The position numbers were made by a program, and so were the translations under genes. From the NCBI GenBank assembly GCA_028023455.1, contig JAQFVV010000231.1, forward strand, positions 1 to 64,000: a stretch of DNA of 64,000 nt, in the 5' to 3' direction. The stretch comes from Epiperipatus broadwayi. Lineage: Eukaryota; Onychophora; Udeonychophora; Euonychophora; Peripatidae. A model generated the notes under the pieces. The model searched no databases, had not been told where the DNA came from, and saw only the letters and a program-made list of their open reading frames with translations. Below are positions 47,908-59,069 of this stretch, in pieces; position 1 is the stretch's first letter; the number at the start of each line of letters is the position of its first letter.

Positions 47908-48122
47908 ATGTGATGTACTGTAGCTTCTTCTTAAATGAAGTCAAGAATCTCTCAGCAATTATACCAAGAGAAATTTGTTAGCTACTTAATTTTACATTCC
48001 CCAATTTAAGTTTTCCCATATTCTGCTCCATCCCATTTCCACACAATCTTTGTCAACTCTACAGCCTTTATATCTAAATCCCCTTATCTTTTTCAAAGCC
48101 AATGCTAACTTCTACTCCCATC
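47908..48122 (-). pseudogene. LINE 3' end (same family as 60.7 kb)
   Basis: Minus strand matches the C-terminus and 3' UTR of the LINE at 60745-61119: the stretch encoding KADLDIKAIELTKI-like sequence, the WKW...AEYGK end, then ATTGCTGAGA-ATTCTTGACTTC and a short CATCA/ACATC tail at 47908-47920. 5'-truncated and frameshifted. Confidence 0.75.
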
Positions 48123-48359
48123 TTTAAATTAAATTAATCAACTAACTTGCATTTATCTGTTAAAAGCAAATGAACGATGATATATTGCAAGATATCTGAT
48201 AAATTTAATTAAAGATGATGATGTTTCTAGCAATTATATATATATGTATGTGCACATTTAGTTACTCAGAACATACATGTAATAATCTATCTCTAGAAAA
48301 AAGAGAGAATAAAAGAATAAAAAGTTTAAAATAATTTTTGTGACGTTTATACAAATCAT

Positions 48360-50060
48360 TCGGTGAATAACAAATTCAGCCACATATATCAAATACCTTG
48401 CTTCGTTTCACATCTTGTGATCCTTTCTTTTTGACATCTTCAGCCCAAACACTTACCTCCAAAAGTGACCAATCCCTTGTGTAATGGTATCTTTCTGTAA
48501 TGCTTTATGGAACCATATTTCTCTAATTAAAGCCACTTCTACTGTCACTCTACAAACTTCTGACTTTGAATCTTTATATTATTGTTCTATAACAATAGAA
48601 TGCTACACATTATTTCTAACCAAATCGCTAGCAATATAGTCATCATCAAACAAACAATATTTTTCTTAAGAATATACCAAGAACAGATGTATTTTTAACC
48701 CTAAACCCTCTTTAAAAGATTACCATGTCTCAGTAGTATGACAAATTTGAAATGCTTACTGGACAAGGTTAATGTTTAACAGCTGTTGAGATGTAGCATC
48801 GGTAATACAGTTGCTTCTAATGAATGCCAAACTCTGTGCCTAATAGGTTGTTAAGAAATAGGATTAATCTATATTGTAACAATCATTTTCACTTTAGAAG
48901 GTACTAATCTATTATATGGTTTAAATCGCTGGTAGTAGGGTAGACTCTTGAGCTCAAGTGGCATAGATCACAACTGCTCAAACTTCATGCGAGCTGCTTA
49001 GCAACAAGCTTCAATTATTTATCTACAATATGTCCAACGTCTTTTATCCATAAGTTATCAAGTAAATAGTATCTGCAATCTGGATCTTAACTATATAATA
49101 TGCCATTCCTATGAGCATGAATGCATCTAAGTTGTTTTATAATGATTTTCCTGCTTCAACAAAATATTTGTCTTGCATTGGTGGTCGAGAGGTCAGTGTG
49201 ACTGCCTGGCACTTGCAGGCAGTTGCCCGGGTTGCGGGTTTGCATCCCGGCCGATGCTATGACACTTAAAAAAAAATATTTACAACAGTCAAACTCTGTG
49301 TGCAAATATTTAATAGCAACAGGCCACACAAGTTCCCAAAGCTGACTCCATTACTTCTAATTTCTTCAGGACATAGTTTAGCTTTCTGATCAATGCCGAT
49401 ATTACAAATTCCAAAAACAGATTCTGTCTTCTCATGGACATTGATGCGGTAAAATCTTTCCTTCTTTGAAGCTTTAGAATCTAACATTGAAACAAAGCCG
49501 TTTGCACAAACAGTTTTCGATATTAATACCTTTTCTTTGATCCATCCAGACATTCCAAAAATAGATTAGACCAAATTAGACTTCAACTAATCCCAACACC
49601 ATGCAGTCTCATTTCTTTAATAAACTGCTTATCCAAAAAGATTTATACTCGTTTGATTGTTTACTTAAATTTGCTGCCTAGATAGTTTAGTGCTGTGTAG
49701 AGTGGAAGATTTAGAGCTAAGGATCCATAAACCATAGCTCTATCAGTTTTGCTGCTCAAATATTAAGTGATTATTTGAAAGAAAAACCCTTTGATTACTT
49801 TTTCTTTTCTCTGCAAGAAGTTTTGCTCAGAGCAAAGATTGCAATCTTACATTGTGATGATTCCTTAGCTATAAGTTGAGCCCTATTTTCAGTACTGTTA
49901 CCTAAGAACTACTGATATTACAAGTATTCCTAATATGTCGATCAGAAACATATATAATGACCTTGCCAGATTTCATATATAAATCATTTGAGATCACATT
50001 ATTTAGAGCTTTCCACATTAGCAGAGAACAGGAAGATTTCTAAATAGATCTTTCAAGTAG
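48360..50060 (-). pseudogene. decayed coding region of unknown identity
   Basis: Several minus-strand pieces look protein-coding but lie in shifting frames with stops: near 49960, NVISNDLYMKSGKVIIYVSD; near 49810-49890, NSTENRAQLIAKESSQCKIA; 49266-49553, a 95-codon frame (MSGWIKEKVLISKTVCANGF start); near 48790, SLAFIRSNCITDATSQQLLN; near 48530, VTVEVALIREIWFHKALQKD. The last ends at a good 5' splice-like GAG|GTAAGT at about 48450. It may be a pseudogene, exons of a gene with assembly-invisible introns, or an old transposon. I do not recognise the family. A SINE (49170-49272) has inserted into it. Confidence 0.3.
49170..49272 (+). mobile_element. short tRNA-derived SINE, copy 3
   Basis: Best-preserved copy: A-box TGGTCGAGAGGTCAGTG, B-box GGTTTGCATCCC, and an extra GGGTTGC before the B-box. 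It is flanked by AAAATATTT at 49161-49169 and 49273-49281. Poly-A tail. Confidence 0.85.
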
Positions 50061-50699
50061 ACAATCATTTGCTAAGTAAAATTCTTACATGACTTCCAGT
50101 TCTAAAATGATACACTGTTAGTTGTACAATTTCATGAAAGGGCACAATTAAAAACAAAAATATAAAATACTTGAAAGCTTCTCAAAAATAGTTGAAACCA
50201 AAACAAAAAAAGATTGGAATAGAATTTGTGGTTGATTGAATTTGAAAATGTCACAAATAGGGCAGAGAGAAAAAATAGGAGAGAGAAGGAAAAGGAATAA
50301 GAGGTAGAGAAATGTTTAATGGCATGAAAAGTTGATAATAACAGAGTAAAATACCTAAAAAAAATCAAATGAGAGAAAGGGTTAACAAAACTGTGTTGGA
50401 AATAGTACATGACCATATTCTATAAAAGAAAATACTCAAGCAATGTCTTTGGTTATTTTCAGTTAAATCTTATATTTCAAAGTCAGTTCCTTATGCATTG
50501 CTCTAAATATTATATAAGTAGCCTGGTTTAATATTATATTAATAGCCTGGTTTAACATCTGACACATATATATCGATATTGACCATTTTGAAAGAGAAAT
50601 ACATATTGTAACATTAGAAGTCAACTTTATGGCTCCAAAGAATATATACTGAATTTAATATCTCCATGAATTGTTATTATAATATATAATAGAAATGAT

Positions 50700-50863
50700 G
50701 AGATAATACCCATGTAAATAGACATAATGTTTTCCTGAAAGTTTGTGATGATGGTGTTCTAGTTGTATTTTTATATTGGACTATTTCCATCATCTAATAT
50801 GTGTATTGAATGTCTTTAAAAAAATTAACATTATTTAAACATTCCAAATACATTCAACTGTTA
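50700..50863 (-). mobile_element. Penelope-like element 3' terminus (outer part)
   Basis: Minus strand gives the common PLE terminus: AACAGTTGAATGTATTTGGA, then CATTCAATACACATATTAGA and TGATGGAAATAGTCC. It is the end of the minus-strand PLE at 51738-52957, separated from it by the family I insertion at 50864-51737. Confidence 0.8.
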
Positions 50864-50975
50864 AATTTGATATACAGGCATTTGTAATATAGGGGATTTG
50901 AACTCAGACTTTCAAGCAGTCTTCAACTATCTCATACTACTGAGACAAATGACCACATATATGTAGAAAAGACAA

Positions 50976-51036
50976 ATAATCCACAATATCCATATTTTGT
51001 GCTGAACCAGCACTCATCGGTTCATTCAGATTATCA
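50976..51036 (-). ncRNA. hammerhead ribozyme, family I, decayed
   Basis: Stem II GUGCUG/CAGCAC is perfect but the core reads CCGAUGA instead of CUGAUGA and AAAA instead of GAAA, and stem I inner pairs are weakened. Presumed inactive. Confidence 0.65.
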
Positions 51037-51096
51037 TCTCCATATATATATATATATTACAAGCATAAAGCTAAACTAGTCAATATAAAATCAAAA

Positions 51097-51603
51097 CTAC
51101 CCCAAATCTAAAATTAAACCAGACCAGCATAAAAATAATATTAAAACACAACCTAAGGTTTCACTGCTACAAGCAGACTTCTCAAGTGTAAAGAACTACA
51201 AAAAAACTACACAATATATATACTATTAAAAACTACCCACAAATCCATTCACTTCCCATCCACCCTTAATATTAAAAGAACTCTTAAATAAGTTAATTGC
51301 TTCAGAATAATAAATTTTCAATAATAAAGACTCTTTGAGAGAATTGAAATCAAAAGAAGAATTAAAGAGACTTTACTATTGAATATTTATTATTCTGAAG
51401 CAATTAACTTATTTAAGAGTTCTTTTAATATTAAGGGTGGATGGGAAGTGAATGCATTTGTGGGTAGTTTTTAATAGTATATATATTGTGTAGTTTTTTT
51501 GTAGTTCTTTACACTTGAGAAGTCTGCTTGTAGCAGTGAAACCTTAGGTTGTGTTTTAATATTATTTTTATGCTGGTCTGGTTTAATTTTAGATTTGGGG
51601 TAG
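51097..51603. repeat. 507-bp foldback element with 237-bp arms
   Basis: Arms 51097-51333 and 51367-51603 are near-perfect inverted repeats (ends CTACCCCAAATCTAAAATTA / complement) around a 33-bp loop. High arm identity implies youth. No ORF. It lies in the TA tract of the family I element, so it inserted last. Confidence 0.92.
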
Positions 51604-51637
<34 letters not shown>

Positions 51638-51737
51638 CAGAGCTCAGTTTATATTAAAATAGCAATCTTTATACTTTAATGGACAGGCTTCAATATAACT
51701 CTTCAGTTATCTATACCATTGAAAAGCTGATGATAGA

Positions 51738-52957
51738 ATTCAACTGTTAGTAATAGCATGTCAAGCAGGTTACTATATGCACAATGTTTCAAGAGGTATT
51801 ATTGTTCCCTCTTCTTTAGGTGTTGCTGGCCTGACTAATGACAGTACTAGCATGGGAATTGAACATGGACCCTTAGATTATTGACTATTGAATTTTAAGA
51901 TAATGCTCTATTTAACTGAGACATCCTGCTAAAGTCAACAGTCTGTAGAAATTCCATACATATATCTATGAGGTTCCTCCTGATTTCTCAACTTTTTCCT
52001 ATAGTCACACTAGGTTGGCTTATAGGATTTTTTGCTATTGTCATGTGAGCAGCTTCTTTAAATTTTCTTTTTTGTAGCTTTTCTCCTCTATCCAATATTT
52101 TTTATTTTCCCAATGGAACATATGTTCATTGGCAATACATGGTCTGATAACTTAGACACATTTTTCTAATCATCAGTTTGTGTTCTTGCAAGTACGTTTT
52201 AATAGGATGACTGGTCTCACCAATAAATGTTCTTCCACATTCACATGGTATTTCATAGATGCATTTTTTTCAGCAATTCAAGTTTAGGCTTTGTAGATGC
52301 TAAAATTCCTTGTTGGGTAATATGGCTGTGGAAAGGTGTTCTGATGTTATATTGATTGCAGATTTTGGGTATACTACAGTACCAATACTTGTGTTTTCTC
52401 TTGATGGTTCTTTTTGTTGTCTATTTAATGTTTTCTTCATAACAGCTGATGGATAACCATTTTTCATAAAAGTTTGTTCTATATAGACCTTTTCTTTTTC
52501 CAAATCACTGGTTTCTGAACAAACTTCTTTTGCTCTGTTCCATAATAATAGTATAACCCATGTTTTGTGTTTCAGGTGTGATTGGATGTATAGGCTAAGT
52601 ATTTTCCTATATGTGTAGGTTTTTGGTAAACTGTAGTTTTGATTTTGCCATGAGGGAGTCTTGTCACAAGGACATTTAAGTATGCCAATTTTTGTACTTG
52701 TTCTGATTCTATTGTGAATTTAATTGAAGGGAATATGTTGTTGATATGTTTCCAGAAAGTTTGTAGCAGTGCTTCACCATGTGGTCATACAAAAATGTAT
52801 CATCCACATAGCAAAGCCAAACTTTAGGTGGATATGGAGTAGCTTTTTATGGCTGTTTCAAGTTCCTCCATGTAAATATTTCTAATCAGGGGAGACAATA
52901 GTGAGCCAAGGCCATTCTTTGATTTTGTTGGAAGAATTCTGTGTTATATTGAAAGTT
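51738..52957 (-). pseudogene. Penelope-like element, 5'-truncated: RT C-terminus, GIY-YIG endonuclease, 3' end
   Basis: On the minus strand the coding part starts abruptly at 52957 within the RT (QYNTEFFQQNQ-like), passes a catalytic YVDD at about 52795-52806, the connector, and a GIY-YIG region (CIYEIPC ... TYIGETS) near 52195-52290, then the tRNA-like 3' region (about 51850-52000) and a degenerate hammerhead-like motif (51785-51825). PLE RTs prime on nicked DNA and the GIY-YIG domain is the nuclease. Stops and frameshifts are present. It abuts the plus-strand PLE head-to-head at 52957/52958. Confidence 0.8.
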
Positions 52958-53440
52958 CAATTGGGAAAATACAAAAATATTGGATAAAGAAGAAAAGGTA
53001 CAAAGAAAAAGTTTTCAAGAAGCTGCTTACATGACAACATCAAAAAATCCCATAAGCCAAACTAGTGTAACTATACATAATGTATGAAAAACACTAACCA
53101 ACTTTTCTCTTAGAAAAAAGTGGAGAAATCAGGAGAAACCTCATAAATAAATATATGAAATTTCTACAGAGTGTTGCCTTTGGTAGAATGGCTACCCAAG
53201 AATCTAAGGCTCCAGGTTTTAATCCCATGCTAGTGCTGTTACTGGTAAGGCTATCAACACCCAAAGAAGAGGGGAGAATAAAACCTTTCAAAACATTGTG
53301 CATATACTAACCGGTTTCATGTGCTATTACTAACAGTTGAATGTATTTGGAATATTTAAATAGTTAAATTTTTCTAAACACATTCAATACACATATTAGA
53401 TGATGGAAATAGTCCAATGTAAAAATACAACTAGAACACC
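52958..53440 (+). repeat. PLE upstream terminal repeat (pseudo-LTR)
   Basis: This is another copy of the PLE 3' region, from the last endonuclease codons to the ACAGTTGAATGTATTTGGA terminus, lying directly upstream of the plus-strand PLE ORF. A terminal region repeated on both sides of the ORF is the pseudo-LTR arrangement typical of Penelope elements. Its tRNA-like segment has lost most of the A-box, and the hammerhead-like core is degenerate (CCAAAGA). Confidence 0.75.
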
Positions 53441-53514
53441 ATCAGTAAAGCATTAAGTATTCAGTGTGGAACTGATACTATATCCAACTTTGGACATTAA
53501 GAAAAATTATATCT

Positions 53515-55596
53515 AAAGCTGGCTAAAGTAGAAAATCATTTAACTTTCTTATGTAAATGTAAATCTGAAGGGATAATTCTTAAAGGTTTGAAACTGAAAC
53601 CTCCAATTCACTCTCAGAAAGCTGAGAACATTATTCAGAGAGCAAGTGAAGCTCTGTTAAGAGAAAGAATAAATGCTCAAAGGCTTTCTAAGTATCAAAA
53701 AAGTACAGTCCAATAATAATATAGAATAGTAAGAAAATTATATTCTACATTACATGAAAAATAAAAGAAATGCCAAAAGAAGAAATTTGCTAACCTACAT
53801 GGGCATATCAAAAATCATAATGTGCCAACTTCACCTGTTAAAAATCTCAATTCTAAACATCTAACATATACTGAAATTTCTGTTCTTGAAAGAGGATTAA
53901 ACATTGCCACAACACTGTCTAATATCCCTTTATTAGATGTAATGGCAGCCATTGAGGAAGTCACTCAAAAATTGTCTTTAGAAGAAGCAGCAGATTCACA
54001 CTGGAGAATAAAAAGAACATTTGACAAGCAACAAAAATTGAAGTCAAACATATCCTATGGTGAAAGAAAAGCAATTAAATCTCCCAAAATAGATAAATCT
54101 ATAATTGTTCTCCCAGATGACAAAGGCAATGCAACAGTTTTAATGGATACAACTGATTACGACAATAAAATACAAACTTCTCACAGCAAGCCTTATATAG
54201 AAAAGTGCCAAAAAAATCCAATACCGAGTATGGAAACAAAGTTACAAGCATTACCCAGAAAGCATCACAAATACTTCACTGATTCAGAAAAAAGTAAAAT
54301 AACAATATTTCAGCAAAATTCCTCATCTTTACAGTCTAGCTAAAATCCATAAGAATCATATTCCATTAATATCTATTATTCTTGAGAATCACATTGCCAA
54401 AATTTGGAAAGATTGAGAAGTCCCAAGTCCTTTGACATACAAGATCCAGTCATTTGTCAGGGATTCTAGACACTTCGTAGAATTAATCAAGAACATAGAA
54501 ATTAAAAAAACTAACTTACTGGTGATAAGCTTTGGTGTGGAAACTTTATTCACGAATGTATTATGTGAAGAAGCATTGTCTATTAGATGGAAAAAATTAA
54601 ATGGTGATAATAGTTTACAAACCAAAACAGCTCTCCTATTGGTAGTATAATACAACTATTAACATTTTGCATAAAAACAACATACTTTCAATATAACACA
54701 GAATTCTTCCAACAAAATCAAAAAATGACTATGGGCCCACCATTGTCTCTCCTGATTAGAAAATATTTACATGGAAGAACTTGAAACCTTAGCCATAAAA
54801 ACTACTCCATGTGAATGATATATTTGTTGTATAGCCACATGGTGAAGCACTGCTACAAACTTTCTGAAAACAGATCAACAACATATCCCCTTCATTTAAA
54901 TTCACAATAGAATCAGAATAAGAACAAAAATGGGTATTCTTAGATATTCTTGTGACAAGACTCCCTCATGGCAAAATCAAAACTACAGTTTACCAGAAAC
55001 CTACACACACAGGAAAATACCTAGCCTATAATCCAATTACACCAGAAACACAAAACATGGAATTATCCTATCACTATGGAACAGAGCAAAAGTAGTTTGT
55101 TCAGAAACCAACAATTTGGAAAAAAAAAATCTATATAGAACAAACAGGTTATCCATAAGCTATTATTAAGAAAATGTAAAATAGACAACAGAAGAACCAT
55201 CAAGAGAAAAGACAATTATTTGTATTGTAGTATACTCATACATTCCAAAAATAGGAAATTAAAGAAAATCTCCAATCAGTATAACATCAGAACAATTTTC
55301 CAGAACCATACCACGCTACAAGGAATTCTAACATCTACAAAGCCTAAACTTAAAATGGTGAAAAGAAAAAATTGCATCTATGAAATACCATGTAAATATG
55401 GAAGAACATATATTGGTGAGACCAGTCATCCTATTGAAAAGCACTTGCAAGAACCCAAACCGATGACTAGAAGAGAGAAAACAGATATGTCTAAGATAGG
55501 AGACCATGTATGTGCCAATGAACATATGTTCATTTGGGAAAATACAAAAATATTGAAAAGGTACAAAAAAGAAAATTTAAAAAAGCTGCACACATG
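53515..55596 (+). pseudogene. Penelope-like element ORF: reverse transcriptase + GIY-YIG endonuclease, decayed
   Basis: The N-terminal part has the PLE signature (ENHLTFLCKCKSEGIILKG, then SVLERGLNIA). The longest open piece, 53822-54343, contains KSIIVLPDDKGNATVLMDT, a hallmark of PLE RT; 54432-54650 continues with DSRHFVELIKNIEIKK. RT motif B (MGPPLSPLI) is at about 54729. Motif C reads HVNDIFVV at about 54810, so the catalytic YVDD is mutated. The C-terminal open piece 55220-55597 holds the endonuclease: NCIYEIPCKYGRTYIGETSH and a DHVCANEH region. At least five stops or frameshifts make it non-functional. The length of ~690 codons fits the family. Confidence 0.88.
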
Positions 55597-56030
55597 ACAA
55601 TGGAAAAAAAATCCTATAAGCCAACCTAGTGTGACTACACATAATGTATGGAGACCACTAATCGACTTTGCTCTTAAGAAAAAGTTGAGAAATCTGGAGA
55701 AACATCATAGATAAGTATATGGAATTTCTCCAGCCTGTTGCCTTCTGGAGAATGGCTCAGTTGGTTAGAGCATTACCTTAAAATTCAAAACTCAAAAATG
55801 TAAGGACCCAGGCTCGAATCCCATGCTAGTACTGTCACTGGACTGACCAGCAACTTCTGACGAAGGTGGAAGAATTTTACCTCTTGAAACATTGTGCATA
55901 TGCTAACCTGTTTGATGTGCTATTACTAACAGTTGAATGTATTTGGATTATTTAAATAAAGTTAAAATTTTTTAAAGACATTCGATACACATATTAGATG
56001 ATGGAAATAGTCCAATATAAAAATACAAAT
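55597..56030 (+). mobile_element. PLE 3' region with tRNA-like segment and hammerhead-like motif
   Basis: After the ORF come a shared AT-rich segment, a tRNA-like block (A-box TGGCTCAGTTGGTTAGAGC at 55754-55772, B-box GGCTCGAATCCC at about 55811-55822), the hammerhead-like motif and the terminus ACAGTTGAATGTATTTGGA ... GATGGAAATAGTCC. The boxes are the best preserved of the five PLE tails here. They may form an internal pol III promoter or be a captured tRNA. Confidence 0.75.
55850..55900 (+). ncRNA. hammerhead-like motif in PLE terminus (best copy)
   Basis: CUGACGA (N7 = C) followed by AGGUGG...CCUCUU (mostly paired), GAA, then ACAU where other copies have ACGU (stem III), and a UGUGC 3' strand. 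Stem I is short. Core residues are retained but the 11.1 position carries an extra U, so this is hammerhead-like rather than a proven ribozyme. Confidence 0.45.
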
Positions 56031-57092
56031 AGACATAATCCATAATCTTTTGATGTTGTCAGAAACTATCAAATGCTATTAATCCCTGAAGGTAAACAAG
56101 TTTTCTCATTAAACTATAATATATATATATATTAATTTACTTTCATAGTTATAATGACAGAGAAACAATATATATATATCAATACAAATAAATGCTGGGA
56201 TATTTCGGCAGCACTATATATACTTACAAACACAAAGTCTGAATAAAGCGACATAGGTAAACATTAATGCCTTATCTATTAAATTCATATTGCTAAGTAT
56301 AGTGATATCCAGACCCCTGTAAACATGAAGTGAGAATTTTAAATAAACTAAGATCTTAAAAGCTAATAAACAAACATATTTCTTGCAAGATTAATAAACA
56401 ATTAATTTGCACCTAGATTTATATATAGAGAGAGAGCAAAATAATATATGAGATATTTTAAAAATTATCAATTATGTATGAATATTATTTAAATTTTAAA
56501 AAGGCGATTCAATAGATGAAAGTCTTCCTGTCATTTCAAATATTCAAAACTCATATAAACTCTCAAGGAATAAAACGTTGTTATTATGAATAGGATGTTT
56601 CGACAATAATAATTTTATTATTAAATTTTGTTTACAAAAAATACACAGGTTTGATTGCAAGGGTTATAATGACAATCTTTTTTCTTTTCTTGGGTTTAAA
56701 TTGTTCAGTATTTAAAATCACATCCATCATTTGTATTTTATATTTAAGTATCAAAGTTTTTAAATTATTAATGTATCTGTAAGTTCTATCTTCACGTTTC
56801 TAGAGCAGAGGTCAATATATAAACACCGACAACACTAACTGTTGAGCGGATGTATGTACAGTTTTAAATTAGAGGCTTGCTGGTTGCTTGAGAAGGGACC
56901 AAGTTACCGCATGTATATCTGCAGGAGCAATTCTGGAAAACCTCTCCTTAAGTTTGTTTATAAATGTTGATGGATGTCGCCTGGTATTATTACCTAGAAT
57001 AAATGTGCACCTAGTACACCCAAATGCAAATAGTATAAATATATTACCCAGTGCTATGTGTGGTAGACTTTTGATACGAACTTGTTATTTAA
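56031..57092. other. no gene recognised
   Basis: Mostly AT-rich with a TA run near 56122. On the minus strand 56870-57090 there is an uninterrupted 70-codon reading (KLKERFSRIAPADIHAVTWS near its end) that might extend the LINE-like remnant downstream, but I cannot assign it. Confidence 0.3.
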
Positions 57093-57222
57093 TGAATTGA
57101 GAATTTTGGTTGCCTATATGCAGTTAAGATGAGATCGAGAACTTTGTGCAAGGCTTGACAGGAGTAGAAAATATATTGCTGTGTTTCTTCAGCAGCATAG
57201 CACAGTCCACAAAATGGATCAA
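57093..57222 (-). pseudogene. possible LINE ORF2 C-terminal zinc-knuckle remnant
   Basis: Minus-strand reading DPFCGLCYAAEETQQYIFYS-C-QALHKV fits the C-x2-C-x(n)-H/Q-x4-C zinc motif found after RT in Jockey/R1/CR1-type LINEs, with the histidine replaced by glutamine. Only about 40 residues are convincing. Confidence 0.4.
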
Positions 57223-58227
57223 TATGTTTCTATACAGCCGTCGATATCTGATAAATCACGAGGTAGGTAAATGCAGGTTAAGTCGGATTAGAAAATCAAA
57301 TAATTTTGGCTCAAATTTAGAGCAGAAAGAGTGTTGGGGTAGAGAGCAAAGTGTATTTGCCGGTAGGTGTATTTACCAACAGGATGTAGAGGTATTTAAA
57401 TGTATATATTTAAATACTTCTTCACTTTTCTTTTGACATAAAAAATTTAATAAATTATTCAATAGATTCAATAAATATATAAAATGCAACAACGTGTAAT
57501 CAGAATGCATAATTTGCTGTTTGAATAATAGTTTTAAAAAGTAATATTTATTATCTTATTATTTTGTAATACTTTTTTTTTTTTTAAAAAAATATTTATA
57601 TTATTTATTTAAACAAATTCTGAAATGTGTAAAATTAATATCCATAGAAATGATTCCGTTTAGTAGAATGGAAGTTTATAAATGATAGAAAAAATAGTTT
57701 TAGTTTAATTCCATTAGAAAAATTTATCACGGAGATAAAAAAAAATTCGGTATCTATACTGATAACATTTTAATATTGAATACGATTTTAAAAGAATAAA
57801 AATATATTATAGAAGAAGAAATTAGATTTATTGCAGTTTTCAGTATGGAAAAGCATGAAAATAAAATAAAAATTATATGGAATAAGTTTCTACACCATAA
57901 CTTAAGGAAGAGAATAAATCAATGCTTTAATCCTGGAAGCTGAATATATTCGTTTGAAGGTTTCTTTAATTAAATTTATTATCTGCTTTTGAAGTATATG
58001 AGAATAGGTAGTTATGTAATACTATTTATCGCCAATAATTTATATAATACATATGAAACTCCACATGAAAAAAAAAAACATATTTGCTTACAAACTTTTT
58101 AATATTTTAAATACAAGCTTAGATGTAATATAGGGTATTTGAACTCAGACTTTTTATACATTTTTTAAAAATTAGACTTCGCAAATTTGGAAGATTCAAG
58201 AACCTTCAGAAACAAAAGTAATTATAA
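57223..58227. other. no gene; small family I fragment
   Basis: AT-rich. At about 58125-58157 a short piece (ATGTAATATAGGGTATTTGA ACTCAGAC-like) matches the end of the family I hammerhead element. Confidence 0.4.
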
Positions 58228-58441
58228 TTAACAATGAGGATTGCCAATTCCTCTACAAGCTTTACGATAAATGCTTAGATCTAGTGTTTGAACCTATCCC
58301 AACACCGCTCTGAGAGTGCCACAACACGAAACCATGGTCAGGGGTTGGGGGGGGGTCCTGACAGAGATATTTTAAGTGCTGGCCCTGGCTAAACATTTAT
58401 CATAAAGCTTGTAGAGGAATTGGCAATCCTCATTGTTTATA
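58228..58441. repeat. 214-bp foldback with G-rich core
   Basis: Arms AACAATGAGGATTGCCAATT ... ATAAATG of about 48 bp (58228-58277 and 58387-58441) enclose a GC-richer centre with a run of nine to ten G at about 58350. No ORF. Confidence 0.85.
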
Positions 58442-59069
58442 ACTTACAAGCTTAAGAGATACTGTCATGTGATATATGACTCTTATTTTGACTAATTATA
58501 TATAATTAGATTTAAAAAAGAGATTTCACCTCTTTAAGCAGCCATTTACGTATTAATTGTATACTATATTACTTTTATTAAAAAATTATCCATTTGCCAT
58601 ATTTACTTGTCTCTTTACCTACCTGTCTACTTATTACATATGTACTCACCTCCAGCACAACCAATCTGCTTAACAAAACCCTCCCGCTCTACGTTTCTAT
58701 GTACTTTTCCATTCTTTTACTTATTGACCTAAAATTTCCATCCACCTAATTACTTATCCATTTATGTATATGTCTAGTTTTTATGTATAAAAAAAGCTAT
58801 TATTTAGAGTTTAAAAAAAAAGGTTATAATATTATTAAAAGGTTTCAAGATAATGGCAGTATATATGAGATTATGAAAAAAGCGTGGATAAATGATTACT
58901 AATATTAAATACAAGATTATTTTTGTAACTAAAGAAAAGAGTGAAATTTTAACACCCTGTATTAATATTAGAAGAAGAAAAATGTTAAAGTTGTCCTTTA
59001 GTTCTCATCACAAATATATTCACTCTTTGTGTAATTCTCTATATATCACAAACTATAGGTTATTATAGT
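58442..59069. other. AT-rich DNA, no gene recognised
   Basis: Nothing beyond simple A/T runs. Confidence 0.45.

Larger units (their letters stand above)
50864..51737 (-). mobile_element. hammerhead family I element, interrupted by a foldback
   Basis: Bounded by a perfect 12-bp duplication, ATTCAACTGTTA (50852-50863 and 51738-51749), inside the PLE terminus. Without the ~545-bp foldback insertion it is about 325 bp and matches the 40719 copy in order: minus-strand hammerhead (50976-51036), then tRNA-like region (A-box-like GTCTCAGTAGTATGAGAT, B-box GAGTTCAAATCCC). Confidence 0.85.

Noticed and set aside
50132-50416. 94-codon hydrophobic minus-strand frame as a membrane protein
   Set aside because: It is low-complexity (F/S/L from A/G-rich complementary sequence) and has no homologue-like pattern.
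55740-55830. functional tRNA gene in the PLE tail
   Set aside because: The boxes are good, but the anticodon region holds an insertion and the same block recurs in every PLE tail with decay.
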